A DNA stretch of 64,000 bases from Plutella xylostella (Eukaryota; Arthropoda; Insecta; Lepidoptera; Plutellidae): positions 2,914,001-2,978,000 of the forward strand of contig NC_064002.1 of the NCBI RefSeq assembly GCF_932276165.1, written 5' to 3'. The notes below the pieces were generated by a model, which saw only the letters and a program-made list of their open reading frames with translations, did no database searches and was not told the origin of the DNA. Position numbers and translations under genes: made by a program. Positions 1 through 12,600 of the stretch are shown here, piece after piece. The stretch's first letter is position 1, and each line of letters starts with the position of its first letter.

Positions 1-308
1 GCGATCAACCCCTTGGTTATAAGCAGATATGTTGTCTATAACCTCACTCTTCTAAAGTAGCCCTTCATCAAGGAAAACTTCATTGATTTGTTAGACAACT
101 GCCTTTCTTTTATATTTAGTATGCATCGTCGTTTTAGGCGCTTCGTGTAGCTTGGCTGGAAAAGTTGCCTAGCCAGTGAGTTTGGATGGTTAACTAGCCA
201 ATCCTACCCTTGTTTGACTTTTCAAATTTGATTATTTCCTCTTTAACTGTAGCCATTTGAAGATACACAAATAATTAAAATTAAAAAAGAAAATAAAATG
301 TAACTAAC

Positions 309-440
309 CGGGTCCACCGGGAGTTCCAGGGCTACCCGGGGCACCTGGGTATCCGGGAGAGCCGGGTTGTCCTTGTCCGGGATAGTAGCCTCCGCCGGAG
401 CCGGGCGGGCCGCCGGGACCGCCGGGACCGCCTGGACCAC
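309..440 (-). CDS. Cuticle protein exon 8: collagen-like repeat (44 codons), last one in window
   Basis: Phase 1-1 exon: GGPGGPGGPPGSGGGYYPGQ, then QGQPGSPGYPGAPG and SPGTPGGPG. It ends at a GTTAGT donor in phase 1, so at least one more exon must lie left of base 1. Bases 1-300 show no further Gly-Pro exon. Confidence 0.85.
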
Positions 441-565
441 CTGGTAATAGAAAACCATTATACAATCATGTTTATTGCCTACCCCTCTGGGAGATATGCG
501 TGAGCATACGTATGTATGTGTATGTTTATAAAGAGTTTTTTTTATATTTCATGAACCCTATGTAT

Positions 566-626
<61 letters not shown>

Positions 627-3600
627 ATTTTCAGTCTATGGTTCCAAAAAATACCTGCCGCCTACCTATAATAATAATATAATAATTGATTTATTTCAGA
701 TATTAATCCATAAAAAACCATAAAATCCATAAAAATGTGTTAGTAACAATGTGTTCTTAATCTATGTTAGTAAATTATCGATTAATATAATATTATAATC
801 AAATTCTATTGCCGATATTGTATTTTAATTTAACTGATTTACCTGGTCCACCGGGTGTGCCTGGAGATCCGGGTTGTCCGGGCTGCCCGGGCTGTCCGGG
901 ATAGTAGCCAGATCCTGATCCTGTGCCTGGAGGTCCACCTGGGCCACCTGGTCCACCTGGTCCACCGGGACCACCTGGTCCACCTGAAAATATTTATTTA
1001 TTTTAATAAGGAGCCTAGCTATCTGTATTATCACAACAAAACTTAATCCCTCGTATATTATTATGTACATAGTAGGTACCTGTACCTACCAGCGAAAATC
1101 TTTATTCTACAGGAACCTTTAAATTCACGAATATCTCCTACTTGAATATCATAAATTTGTGGGAAAAGCTATGTATAAATGCATCACCTGGATATCCGGG
1201 GGAGCCAGGGGAGCCAGGGCTGCCGGGAGAACCCGGGTAGTATCCACCGGACCCTGGGCCACCAGGTCCTGAAGGACCGCCTGGTCCTGATGGACCACCT
1301 GGACCACCTGAAATGATAAAAAAATATTAAAATAATATAAGATTTATAGATTATACTTGCTAAAAATACCATTACATGGAAAATCTCACTGTTACGTCTC
1401 GTGTTTATTTTATATAGAATGAAAAGGCATATACAAAGTATCTGAATGTTATACTGTATGCTGAAATTTTCTTTAAAGTTCTTGCTGAAGCACCATACCT
1501 GGTCCACCTGGGGTTCCTGGGGTGCCGGGTTGTCCGGGTGTGCCGGGGGTGCCGGGAGATCCGGGTGAGCCGGGTGATCCGGGTGATCCCGGAGATCCAG
1601 GCTGTCCGGGTTGGCCGGGCTGTCCGGGGTAGTACCCGCCGCCACCGGGATAGCCTCCTGAGTAAATGAAGAGTAAATAGAGTTAATACATGGTTAGACT
1701 TTCCTAGAGTCAATGACAAAGGAAGTGAGTTCATTGAGCTTGATAAGATAAATAATTATGTAAAAGGTCACTCTCATTAATTATGATAGGATAATAAAAT
1801 TATTGTTCCTATTTTAGAATAGAATAGAATAGAAAACATTTATTCAACACATAAACAGCAACATTATCAACACACATTACAATTAAACACTTAATCTAAA
1901 CCTAATCTACTGTTAGTAATTAAAATTTAGAAAATATTTAGTTTTAGGTTAGTATTAACGTGTACATTTAAAATTTTGATTTTAATTTATTTTAATTTTG
2001 TAAAGGTCATGTCCGTCCGAAGTCACCTCTGTATGGAGTTGGCTTATTATTCAACTGAAAGCTTTTTTTATTTCCTGACCACCAGCTTTCAACGTAGGAA
2101 AATGCTTAATCTGCAATCTTTCACGACAATGTCGTTTTCAACCCCTAATGCAAAAAGTAAGGCATAAATTATCTTTCAATGTGAAAATTATGAACCGATT
2201 TTCGTTTTCCCTTGCCTTATGTTTTCTTTAACCCATTGAGCCCTAGCGTCAACTCCGTGGGCGGGATACAATATACCATAGATTTTTTATTGTACCAGGT
2301 TTAACCATTGAAGTTTCCCAAGTTACCTTGTCCAGGATGCACGACGCCAGGGCTAGGGTTGCTGGTCTGTCCGGTGCTGTCAACAGGCTTGGTGGGTCGC
2401 GGCGGCGGGCGCGGCGGCGGCGGCGGCGGCTTGGCTGGGACGCCTCCGGGCGTTCGACCACAACCCTTAGGGAAGTAGAGTTTGTCCCAAGGTAGGGTTA
2501 CCGCTTTCGGTGGTGGCGCGCTGTGGGGGAAAGATGCGGTTATTCTTCTGAGAGTGTGCAGGGGATAGGTATACAAGTGTTAGTGAAGTATTTTATGTTC
2601 CTTGGGTAAGTGGTATAGCAATGTTGCGGCTGTACGAGCCAAGTTAATTTTTTCTTGCAGGCTTAGTAAGAACCAGCTTGTTAAGTATTTATGTATGTGC
2701 TTAGGATCAGCCGCTGTGGATAATTGCTCTATTTAAACTCCTGGATATTGTAAAACCTGCTGCCAACAATTACGATGGTCTTTATCACCCCCCTTTCAGC
2801 TAGCTATACCATCCTTTCAGAGATATGTGGTTTCCTTGTCTAAGCATCCTTTATTCCTTATAATATAGTACCTAAATAGACGCCGATGCAGTATACTCAC
2901 TTCTCTCCCTCCTCCTCGGGGAACACTTCAACCGGCTTCTCCGGCTCGACGACCCGGTAGCCGTGGCTGTCGGCGACGTAGTGCGTGGCGCGCAGGAAGC
3001 CGTCCGGCTCCACGTACCCGTAGCAGCCGTACGTCACGCCGTCCGGCCCGCGCGTCTCGTGGTGGAACTGCCCGTTGGGGCCCACGTCGTAGCCGAAGCC
3101 GTACGCGCCTGGGGGTGGGAGTAGGGGTTAGGGTGGAATAGAATACGCGTGTGGGAGTAGGGTCGGGTTAGCATAGAATAGAAACGAAAATTATGTTTTT
3201 TTTTAATTTGTAGGTATGAAACTACTACAACAATTTGACGAATTTATATACTTAAATACACTTTGAGCTTATATATATATTCTACATCATTTCATTTTAT
3301 ACTGTCTGAAACGAAAAGATTTTAGTGTAATTTATGACTGATTATGAGTTACCGACCGGATTAGGTCCCAATTAGAGTTAGTTTAGGACTTCACAAACTA
3401 CGGTACTGTTCGTAATTAAAATTGTAGGTACTAAGTCCCGATGAAATAGCAATTATCAGCATGAAACAGTTTTTGAAAGGCAAATACGAAAGGCAAAAAT
3501 ATTATGATGGTTTTTTCAACAGCAATCACCGTGGCTAGGTGCTGCGCCGCGGGGGCTATTCCTGGAGCGCAATTCCGATGAGCCAGGAAATTATCTATGG

Positions 3601-6600
3601 GTCGTCATTTTTTAACTGACTTCATAAAAGGAGGAGATTCTCAATTCGATGTATGCATTTTTTGTAAGTATTTTTATGATCCGTACGATCCAAAAGCTCG
3701 TACTGTAATTGTCGAAATATTTCCGCTATCGGATATCTCGCCGTTAGCGACAGCTAGAGATCACTGTAAATTTCCCATTACCGTAAAACGAAAACTATTT
3801 AATTATTTATCATGGACGAAAAAAACGTATCATAAAAAATAATGTCATAGAGATTATGTCCTGAGTCAGAATTCGCTCCCACAGATGCAATATCGCACAA
3901 ATGTAGCGCCTCTCAGCTAGGCAGTGAATAAACTACGAAAATGAGCAAAATACACTAGCATTTTTGCGAGGTAAATGGGCTATACAGTAAATTTGCAAGA
4001 CAGAAACAACTCGAAATTTAAATTGGGTGCTCAAAAACTTTGGAAGAAAAATAAAAACAACTTCATTTATCACCTAGCTTCGTCTGACTACGTTTTATTA
4101 CTTTCTTAGGAATAATGACACGTTAACCGGTTGAACGTTTAAGATAAGTAGCTATTTGTTTTTCAAATGTGATTCTAAGTATTTTAATTCTACTATGAGT
4201 CAGAGTCAGAAAATCTATTAATGCCAACCAGTTCCAGTTTTATTATAAAAAAAATTGGTGAAATATCTCTTACCTTCTTTTTTGTAAATAGTTTTAAAAA
4301 CGTGTTAATTGCGTCATATCATAAAAATTTCGTGTAGGTACCTAAAGGTCCTTATCCTAATAGAGTTACTTTGACCGGAAACTATAAATTCGATTACTTA
4401 CTTATAAGTAACATAATACGATCACATGGTTTTTTTACTCTGTGCAAATGGAATCGAATTAGGTAGGTATTTAACCTAATAATATATATTTGAAAAGCCG
4501 TATTCTGTAACAGCAAGGATTGCTGTGAAGTTGGTGGTATATTCACCATCATCGCCGCTACACATTGATGAATAAAAATCAAGAAAAAAACTTACTAGTA
4601 TCGTAGTTGGTTTCATAATACTGGGTCTTCTCGTCATCCTCGATGTCGACAACCACTTCGTTTTCGTTGTTCTGTCCGTAGCCGTACGGCGTGAGTTGGC
4701 GGCCAGATCTGTCTACTGTCTTATCCGCTGTCTCTTCCACTGCCTTTTCTACTGTCTTGTCTAATGTCGTTTCTTTGTCTATGGCAGAAGTCGCGTTCGT
4801 CTTCGCATCTTCACTGGCTTGTGATAACGCGAGCGTTACCTGTAACAAACATGACAAAGCTTTAATAATAAATTATAGGGAAATATAAAAAATCTTAATG
4901 AAATATAAAATTCTATTAAAAAATATGTTTAAAAAACCAATCAAATACACTCATGTTAAAACCTTGTTCTATTTTTCAATAAAAAATGTCACTCGATTTT
5001 GTAGGGATTCTCTATTTAAACGATGGGTTCTGTATTATCTAGTAGACAGAAAAAAACCGCCTACGTGTCCTACCTAGCTAGTAGAACTTTTAAAGTTACC
5101 AACTGGGTAACATGATTTTATCAGTGTAAGGGTGAGTTCCACTAATTGATACGACGTAATAAGGTGTATGGGTGAGATGTTATTGTCGTATCGGGTTTAG
5201 CTCAGGAGGGTTATACTCTATACTGAATCGAAGTAGGCGTCTGCCTACAAAAATATGGTTTCTATTACAGTAAAAATATATGATAAGTAAGTAATATTTA
5301 TGTGTTGCATATCGGTGTATGGTATTCTAAAATTGCCGTATAATAATGGGCTATCTTTCGTCAGTCCCAATGAATATTTTAAAACAAAGTAGGTATACAA
5401 GTGAAACGAATCCTTCTATAAGAGGATTACCAATAGTAGCGGTTCACGGATCATTATTCGTAAAGAGCACAAAACTCTGTGTCTAAAGGACAAAGGGATC
5501 AAGACCTCAGGTAAGTATATATAACTCTTCTCATAATCAAATCAATATGATGAACCTTTAAAGGTTACCTGCTGTAATATTCATAAATGCGAATAAATAA
5601 GTTTTGTTTGGATGATTTGTATCCTACGTACTGTAACTTTATTCACAGTTTACATAGGCAAATTCGGATATTTATGTAAGAGGTAAGAATTTCAAATTCT
5701 TAAGAAAGTACCTACTAAGTAACTTAAATATTTTTATTTAAAATCCGTTAACAGGCAGTGTTTAAAGCATTCTGGTACATTGTTACATTCTTTGTTTTCT
5801 GGGTACAGTTAATGGAGGCCTTGACTATAATATTAAACTTATTATTGTAGGTACTTGTTAATAATTTAACAGTTAATTATTAATTAAAGCCAATATCAAA
5901 GAAAAGTAGCTTTAAAGTTTTAATTTTTAAAAAGTTAGTTGTACCTAACTATATATTTGGTAACAGTTTTTGGTTATTTATCAAATATAACATAACTGAT
6001 GCATTATTCATCGATAAATAATGTGTTGTTGAGAGGACCAGACATTGCCCAAGACGTCTGGGGGGGTCACTTTAGCAAACGAAATAACAACACACCAGAG
6101 TTATCAACTTCACTACTCACGCATCACGTAACGAGATAGAGTCATGGCTAGCGCAGTAGCGCTCCTAACTTGGTTTTTATTTTACTGAGCTTCGGAGCGC
6201 TGCCGATGCCGCTGCGATCCACGACTCTGTCTGGGCCTCAAGTCTGCTAAGGAATGGCGGCTCAATGCTGTGTCGTCTGAATAGTTTTCCGACTTTAGGC
6301 ATCCGTTTTCTCTTGGTTAGTGAGTCCCAGTAGTGCTATATGAAACACTTAAAACATATTACTTATTATAAACGTTAGTTCTTTAAAAAATATGCAATAA
6401 ATATTTCCTAAAATGCAGATAATTAATACCTACAGTGCGAACCCCATGCTGCCGACACACAACTGTGCCGCCGTTCCTTAGCAGACTTGGGGCCCTGGTT
6501 CAACGTACCGATTGCGTGACAACTCTCAGCCGTTCGTTTTTAGTCTGTAGTGACCCCCCTGGCGTGTCTTCACAATCTATTACAATATGATTGTGTGATA

Positions 6601-9600
6601 CTCGAGACGAGACGCGCCTATACGTATGATGTCAAACGCTTTTCATTGCAAGTTTACACTAACTTAACATAATTTGGAATATAAACCTTTTTTCCTGAAG
6701 GTCAATCATATGAGAAACTGGCCTTCTTGATGATGTTAGCTTATGACTTATTTAATAAAACGTTATGTTTTTTAACCGCGAAAAGCCGATTACGAGCCTG
6801 AGAGTTAATTTCACAATTTCCCTACAAGCCTACGATGTGGTACAGTCACAAACATTACAATACAATACAATACAATACTCTTTATTTGCACCAAAATAGA
6901 ACAACATACAAAATAAAAACAGTACAAAAAGGCGGCCTTATTGCTTATAGCAATCTGTACCAGACAACCTTTGGACAACATTATGTGTTATCAAAAACAA
7001 AATGACGCAAGGTTCTTGTAAATTAATTTCACATATTCGATAGATAGAATATTCTTTATTTGAAATTTGAAGCTTATAAACTATCACATACATACGTACA
7101 AAAATGGCGGTCGTATTAGCTTAAAGCGATTTTTCAAGACATCCATTGGGTGGAAGAATATTTATGATCAATAATACAAATGAAAGATACTCTCATCAGT
7201 TTTTATACGGTCTATTAATTAAAATGCAGTTTTTTAATATATTCATTAAAATGTTAATTAGCTAAATTTTAGAAGGTAGGTTTTCTTATACATTAAATAA
7301 AAATAAAAATATATTATCACTTTTGCAGCCGCATGTACATGACTTCCAACGCCGACGGGATTAGGCGACAAACATACATCAAGTTAAGGATAAGACCTAA
7401 CACAAGCCAACAGCTTCCTCCGATATTAACTCCTATTGTACACACAATACTGTTACGTAATTACGTATGTATACGTATAGTATATTATTATATATTATTT
7501 AATATATTATATTTAGGTACCTCGCGCGAAAAACAAAAGCGGTAAGGGCTTTTTAACCGAACTCAAAAAATCAAGGAGGTTCTTACTGTGTTTCGAATTA
7601 CAATAACTAGATGTGTCAAATTTTTATACTCATGTTGGTAAAGCCTAATTATAATTGTATTTTTTAACTTTACTTTTATAAATAAACTCGTAGTTAGCCC
7701 TACATAAGGTAACTTAAACTGAATCGTTATAAATACGTCGTCGTGGTTTTCATTCAAGGCATCAAGCCCGAGTGATCCAGTGTTCGAGGTCCATACAAAT
7801 TTTGCGCACACTTGGCATGCGACATGCGTTTAGAACAAACCCAACAATTTTATGGGTACGTGAGTGTGGCCCGGCCTGTGTATTGAGGATTAATAATTGC
7901 GTGTATAGAAATAGTTTGTACAAAGATGGCATAAAATATGTCGGCGTTATGTGACTATGATGTGAGAAGATAGTCATCTTTGGTATTTGTAATGATGCTA
8001 TCATTGCAAATAGATATGTGTGTAGCTTATGCCTTGTTGTATGTAATCTCTAAGTTATCAATTACTTATAAATACACTAATGAAGCTTATACATATAAAA
8101 TCAGGTTCTATGATCCGCAGTGTCTATAGAAAGAAAAAATATTTAGTAAAAAAAACGGAGTCTGTACTTAAGCAATAATTTTCGTGTAGCTCTAAAACTT
8201 TACATTACTTACCATAACAACTCAATGGCAAATGTATTGAAAAAAACCCATTCTAAATGCCAATAGGTACTTTCACTCACTTTCTCTCCAAAGTTTGACG
8301 ATTCCAGATTAAGTTCCATTGTGTATTCGAGAAAAGCTATTCAAATTCGCAGACTAATCGTGTCAGTTCGCAAACGCCGCGCCAGAATGGCAAAGTACAC
8401 GAAATTCACGAAACAATAGATGACATACAAACCTACACTTTGTAACGGGTGATGTTGTGACAAGAGCCAGTGTGTGCTTCTAGGAACTCAGCTGAACGGA
8501 GCAACTTGCTACCAAACGCTCTGGTTAGGTTAGTCAAACGTTTTACAAAGGTGGATGTATACATAGAACCAGATTTGCAGAGACAGACTGTTTAAACTGT
8601 ATCATTAAAGCTACTGAATCACAGGAGACGTCTAAAACAAACATACAAGTTAATAATATAGTTACTATTTCGCGGTATGAGGCCCTTCCTTAAATGTCTT
8701 CTTGTTTGTAACTCCTTAGTAAATAAAGTGAGGATTGCGAAGTTACTTCATGTTTATGTTTTGTAAGAGTTAGTCTTTGCTATTTAACTTTAGGTCTCGC
8801 TAAACTAAATATTTGACGCTATTTGATACTAGTTTACGCTAAAACCAATACTTTAAATCCAACAAATATATTTATGGTACCTAAGTACTAAGAATATTCT
8901 AATAGGTGTTCAGTTTTCGGTTAGAGTGATTGGTGTGAGGGGTTAAAATAATTATTAGATAGTTGATTGATCGCAAGTCTATGTAAATTAGGTCCATACT
9001 ACCATAACATGACTAATTTTCACTAACAGGCACTCATAAAAACGATGCCGCTGTTTATTGAAAATATAAATGTACGAGTAAGTCCGTGTTACTATGTCAT
9101 GAAGCTACAAATAGCAAATAGGTAATACTTACAAACATAATTATAATAGTAAAGTCAAACATCCTATACACTTGCTAACAACTTTGCATCTTTATAGACG
9201 ATTTATTTACTCGCTCAAACAATATCTCGCGACGGGCATTTAGGATAATTATGCTGGTTGGGCCCAACTCAATTTATAAAAAAAATCATATTAGTTACTG
9301 ATATTTTACGTACAGTAATCTCCATCGATTATTCATCATCAGCCAATAATCATCCACTGCTGGACATAGGCCTCTCCCAAGGAGCGCCACAACACTCGGT
9401 CCTCGGCCTTCCTCATCCAACCACTACCGACCACCCGCCTAAGGTCGTCAGTCCAGCGGGCAGGAGGGCGTCCCACGCTGCGTTTGCCTGTTCGTGGTCT
9501 CCACTCGAGAACTCGTCTACCCCAACGGTTATCCTCTTACACCTTACACCATCGATTATTATTTATACATAATATAATTGAAAACTCTGCGGTACCTAAG

Positions 9601-12600
9601 CGGGGTTGGCGTAAAATAGAACATAATACATACCTATTTCAGCTTTTTTAAATTTGTATTCTTACTTAATTTTTGATGCGTTACAATTTGGTACTACCCC
9701 GTGCCCTGATTCGTAGCCATAGTTCATATTCCTTAATAAACCATATAGCGTGTGCGATAATGATCGACGCGTTGTCGAAACAGGCCACCCTGATTTCCAG
9801 AGGGAGAATTAGTTAAAAGGTTAATGATGATTGCCAGCAATTAGTACCAAGGCAAAACTTAATAAATAGACCATTTTTCACGATACTATTTTATCAAAAC
9901 ACTGGTAGGCGTTACGGCGAAACGTAATAGTAAAAGCAACTACGATAAATTCCAAGACCTTGGAATTTAATCTCCTGTAAATCAGATAAAGTGTAAATGA
10001 AGTTAATGAAATAAAAAGGGTCCAAAGATAATGAAATGAGGTGCGCCGCCATTCAGAACTGGTCGAAGCGGATCTACACTGCTCTGTCCTTGCACTGAGA
10101 GTACATTGCATAGATGTCGATGTATTGAAGATACTTTGCGGTTCTGATTGTAATCGCATATGTCGTATAAATAACTATTGGTATGGATTTCCTTAAATAG
10201 ACAATCAGAATTAATTATAAAGTAAATATTATGACAGCCGTAAAGTTATTTTTAATTGCTTGTCAGTGACTTAAGAAGTGTGTTTAGGTAGAATTATATG
10301 AGTCATAATTATCGGATAAGTAACTGCCCTTTGTAATAACAACCGAATATAACTTATTTTAAATAATTGTTGAATTAACATATCTAAACGAAAAAGGCTA
10401 AATTGCCACTTAAACCGATAACAGAGGGGTTTAACAACTAAAAGTACCGCCAAGTGGTTTGTAAAACATTTGGTCACGATTTTTTTGCATCGCGGCGGTA
10501 ATTTTTTATTTTGTTCAGGCTTTTACATAGTTTAGTAACCAAATAAACCTAAGTAAATATCTAGAGTAATTACCGTACACGAGTTATTACGTATACAACA
10601 TTGAATTTGTGACCCTAGCAAATAACGACGAAAAATAAAATGTGAAAAAATAATAAGATGTGGTATTTTTTGGGTGCCTCAGGGGGCTTTTACTCATTTA
10701 AGGGACAGTGATAGGGTAAGCCGGGTCAGTCATAGCCGGAAAGGAAACATAATTGACAATCCGAATGTTAATTTCAAACACGAACAACATGGAATTTTAC
10801 ATTTGTATTCCTGAAATAAAGTACAGGATGGGTGTTTTCGAATGAAAAATCCGAAAGCAAAGAAAATAATTATTTATTTAGACGGCTACATAAAAGTTGA
10901 CAGCAACGATTATGTTAAAACAATGTTTAATGAGTTCCAGCACAAATAAAGGCATAATTTTTAAACATTGATTTCATGAAAATTCAAGTATACAACTTAC
11001 TAATTAGTTAGGTACCTACTGAATTACAAACATTTTAAAAAATCTGTTTTTTTATAATATTGAAAATTTTGTCTATCCTGTATAACAACACACACTCGAG
11101 GGTTATTATTTTTAAATTCGAATATATTTTGCAATGAATGAATGCTTCATTTTTGCATGCTCATTTATTTTTATGAAAAAGAAACATTAGAATATATATA
11201 TATATTTCTGTACGGTATCATCTCAAATAACACTGGAATTATAAAATTCCGTCGGTTTATTTTTGTTTTGTCCATTTTGGCATTTGTTAATTGATTGTTA
11301 TGTCAAGGTGTGAGGAGCGTCCGCGGTGACGCCATCATTACATACATGACTACATGTGTCACTCCTAGCTCCAGCTCTAATCTGAACGCTAACAGATTGA
11401 CAAACGATCGAAGGTCGCTTGCATCCGGCATAGAACCACCTTATTCCAATACACCGATTTCAAATTACTTACCGCATTTTTTTATCCAAAGCTACGCTAT
11501 AATGTTGACATTTGATTGAATATTATAATAATGCGAAGAGTGAAAGTTATGAGCTCTTTGACCTTTGGTATTGACCACGTGAGGTATTGAATGAACTGAT
11601 GGCAGGTTGGTGTAACACCTCAAGTATTGGTTAGTAGTATTACTCAATGCATTGGCATAATTTTAAACTTACTATGCATGAGGTTAGCAATATTATAAAA
11701 AAATGTACATTGACAAACATATTTTTAACTAAGGTTATGTTTAAATGAAGACCTTCTATGCTGATAATTAGAGTAAGCACTTGCACAAATCATGAAGAGG
11801 TTGAGTCCCCGTTGTTAAATAGTACTCTTTGGTTGAGTCGGTACATTACTAAAACAATTAAGAATTTCATAACGATCAAACAGTGCGGATGAACTGATCC
11901 GTGTGAAATGTGATCGGTTGCGAAACGGATCACAGCGCCGGCCATTGCATTGTAAACAATGATCAGTTTGAATAGTCTAATTCCTGAGCGTAATGTCCTA
12001 ATGGAGACGATAGGGTTGCCTGTTACTGCATTGTTAATATGGAAAATTACATTAAAATTTGTTACGGTCATTTTGTGTTCCATACAATGTTTAATGAATA
12101 TGAATTGGTAAACTCTAGTTCAACGAGTATAAAACAAATAAAAATAAAAGCGAGTACATTAGTTCAATACTGAATTAAATGAAAGAACCAATAGGAATAA
12201 TAAATAATTATTATCTGGTTTAGATAAGGGTTCACTTCCTGTTTGTAGAGGAAGAGACATCAAAGATCCTAATGTTCTCACCCGAAAAATAGGAAAACGG
12301 AAACGTGTTTTTGAGTGCGGTACTGACATGAAAGGATGTAGGTTACTAGAAGGCCTATTGGTTGGCCATATAATAATATTTTGATGATTGATGGTCTTAA
12401 ATATATTGTATACTACATTCATAATTTAAATAGGGAAACATGGAACTTTATTTACCTACCTAAAAGTTCAATTAAGCAAATAATTAAAATAGACATACCA
12501 AAACCACATATAAGGTATAATAAGTCGGTATTAGCACTCAACAAAATGATACTTAACTAAAAAAATAAATGCATAAAAAATGAGTCCCATACTTTCTTTA

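Noticed and set aside
243..458. Minus ORF rich in P/A/V over the Gly-Pro exon
   Set aside because: Wrong frame; the acceptor and phase give the Gly-Pro-X frame instead.
1184..1734. ORFs of 153 and 109 codons over two collagen-like exons
   Set aside because: They run through the intron in frames other than the Gly-Pro frame.
3597..3842. 81-codon plus-strand ORF in a cuticle-gene intron
   Set aside because: Isolated, no recognisable motif, lies in an intron of a gene on the other strand.
8290..8324. Short exon-like ATG...GTGAGT (13 codons) as first exon of the cuticle gene
   Set aside because: Phase would fit, but MELNLESSNFGEK is not a signal peptide start; the 19788-19817 exon completes a proper leader.
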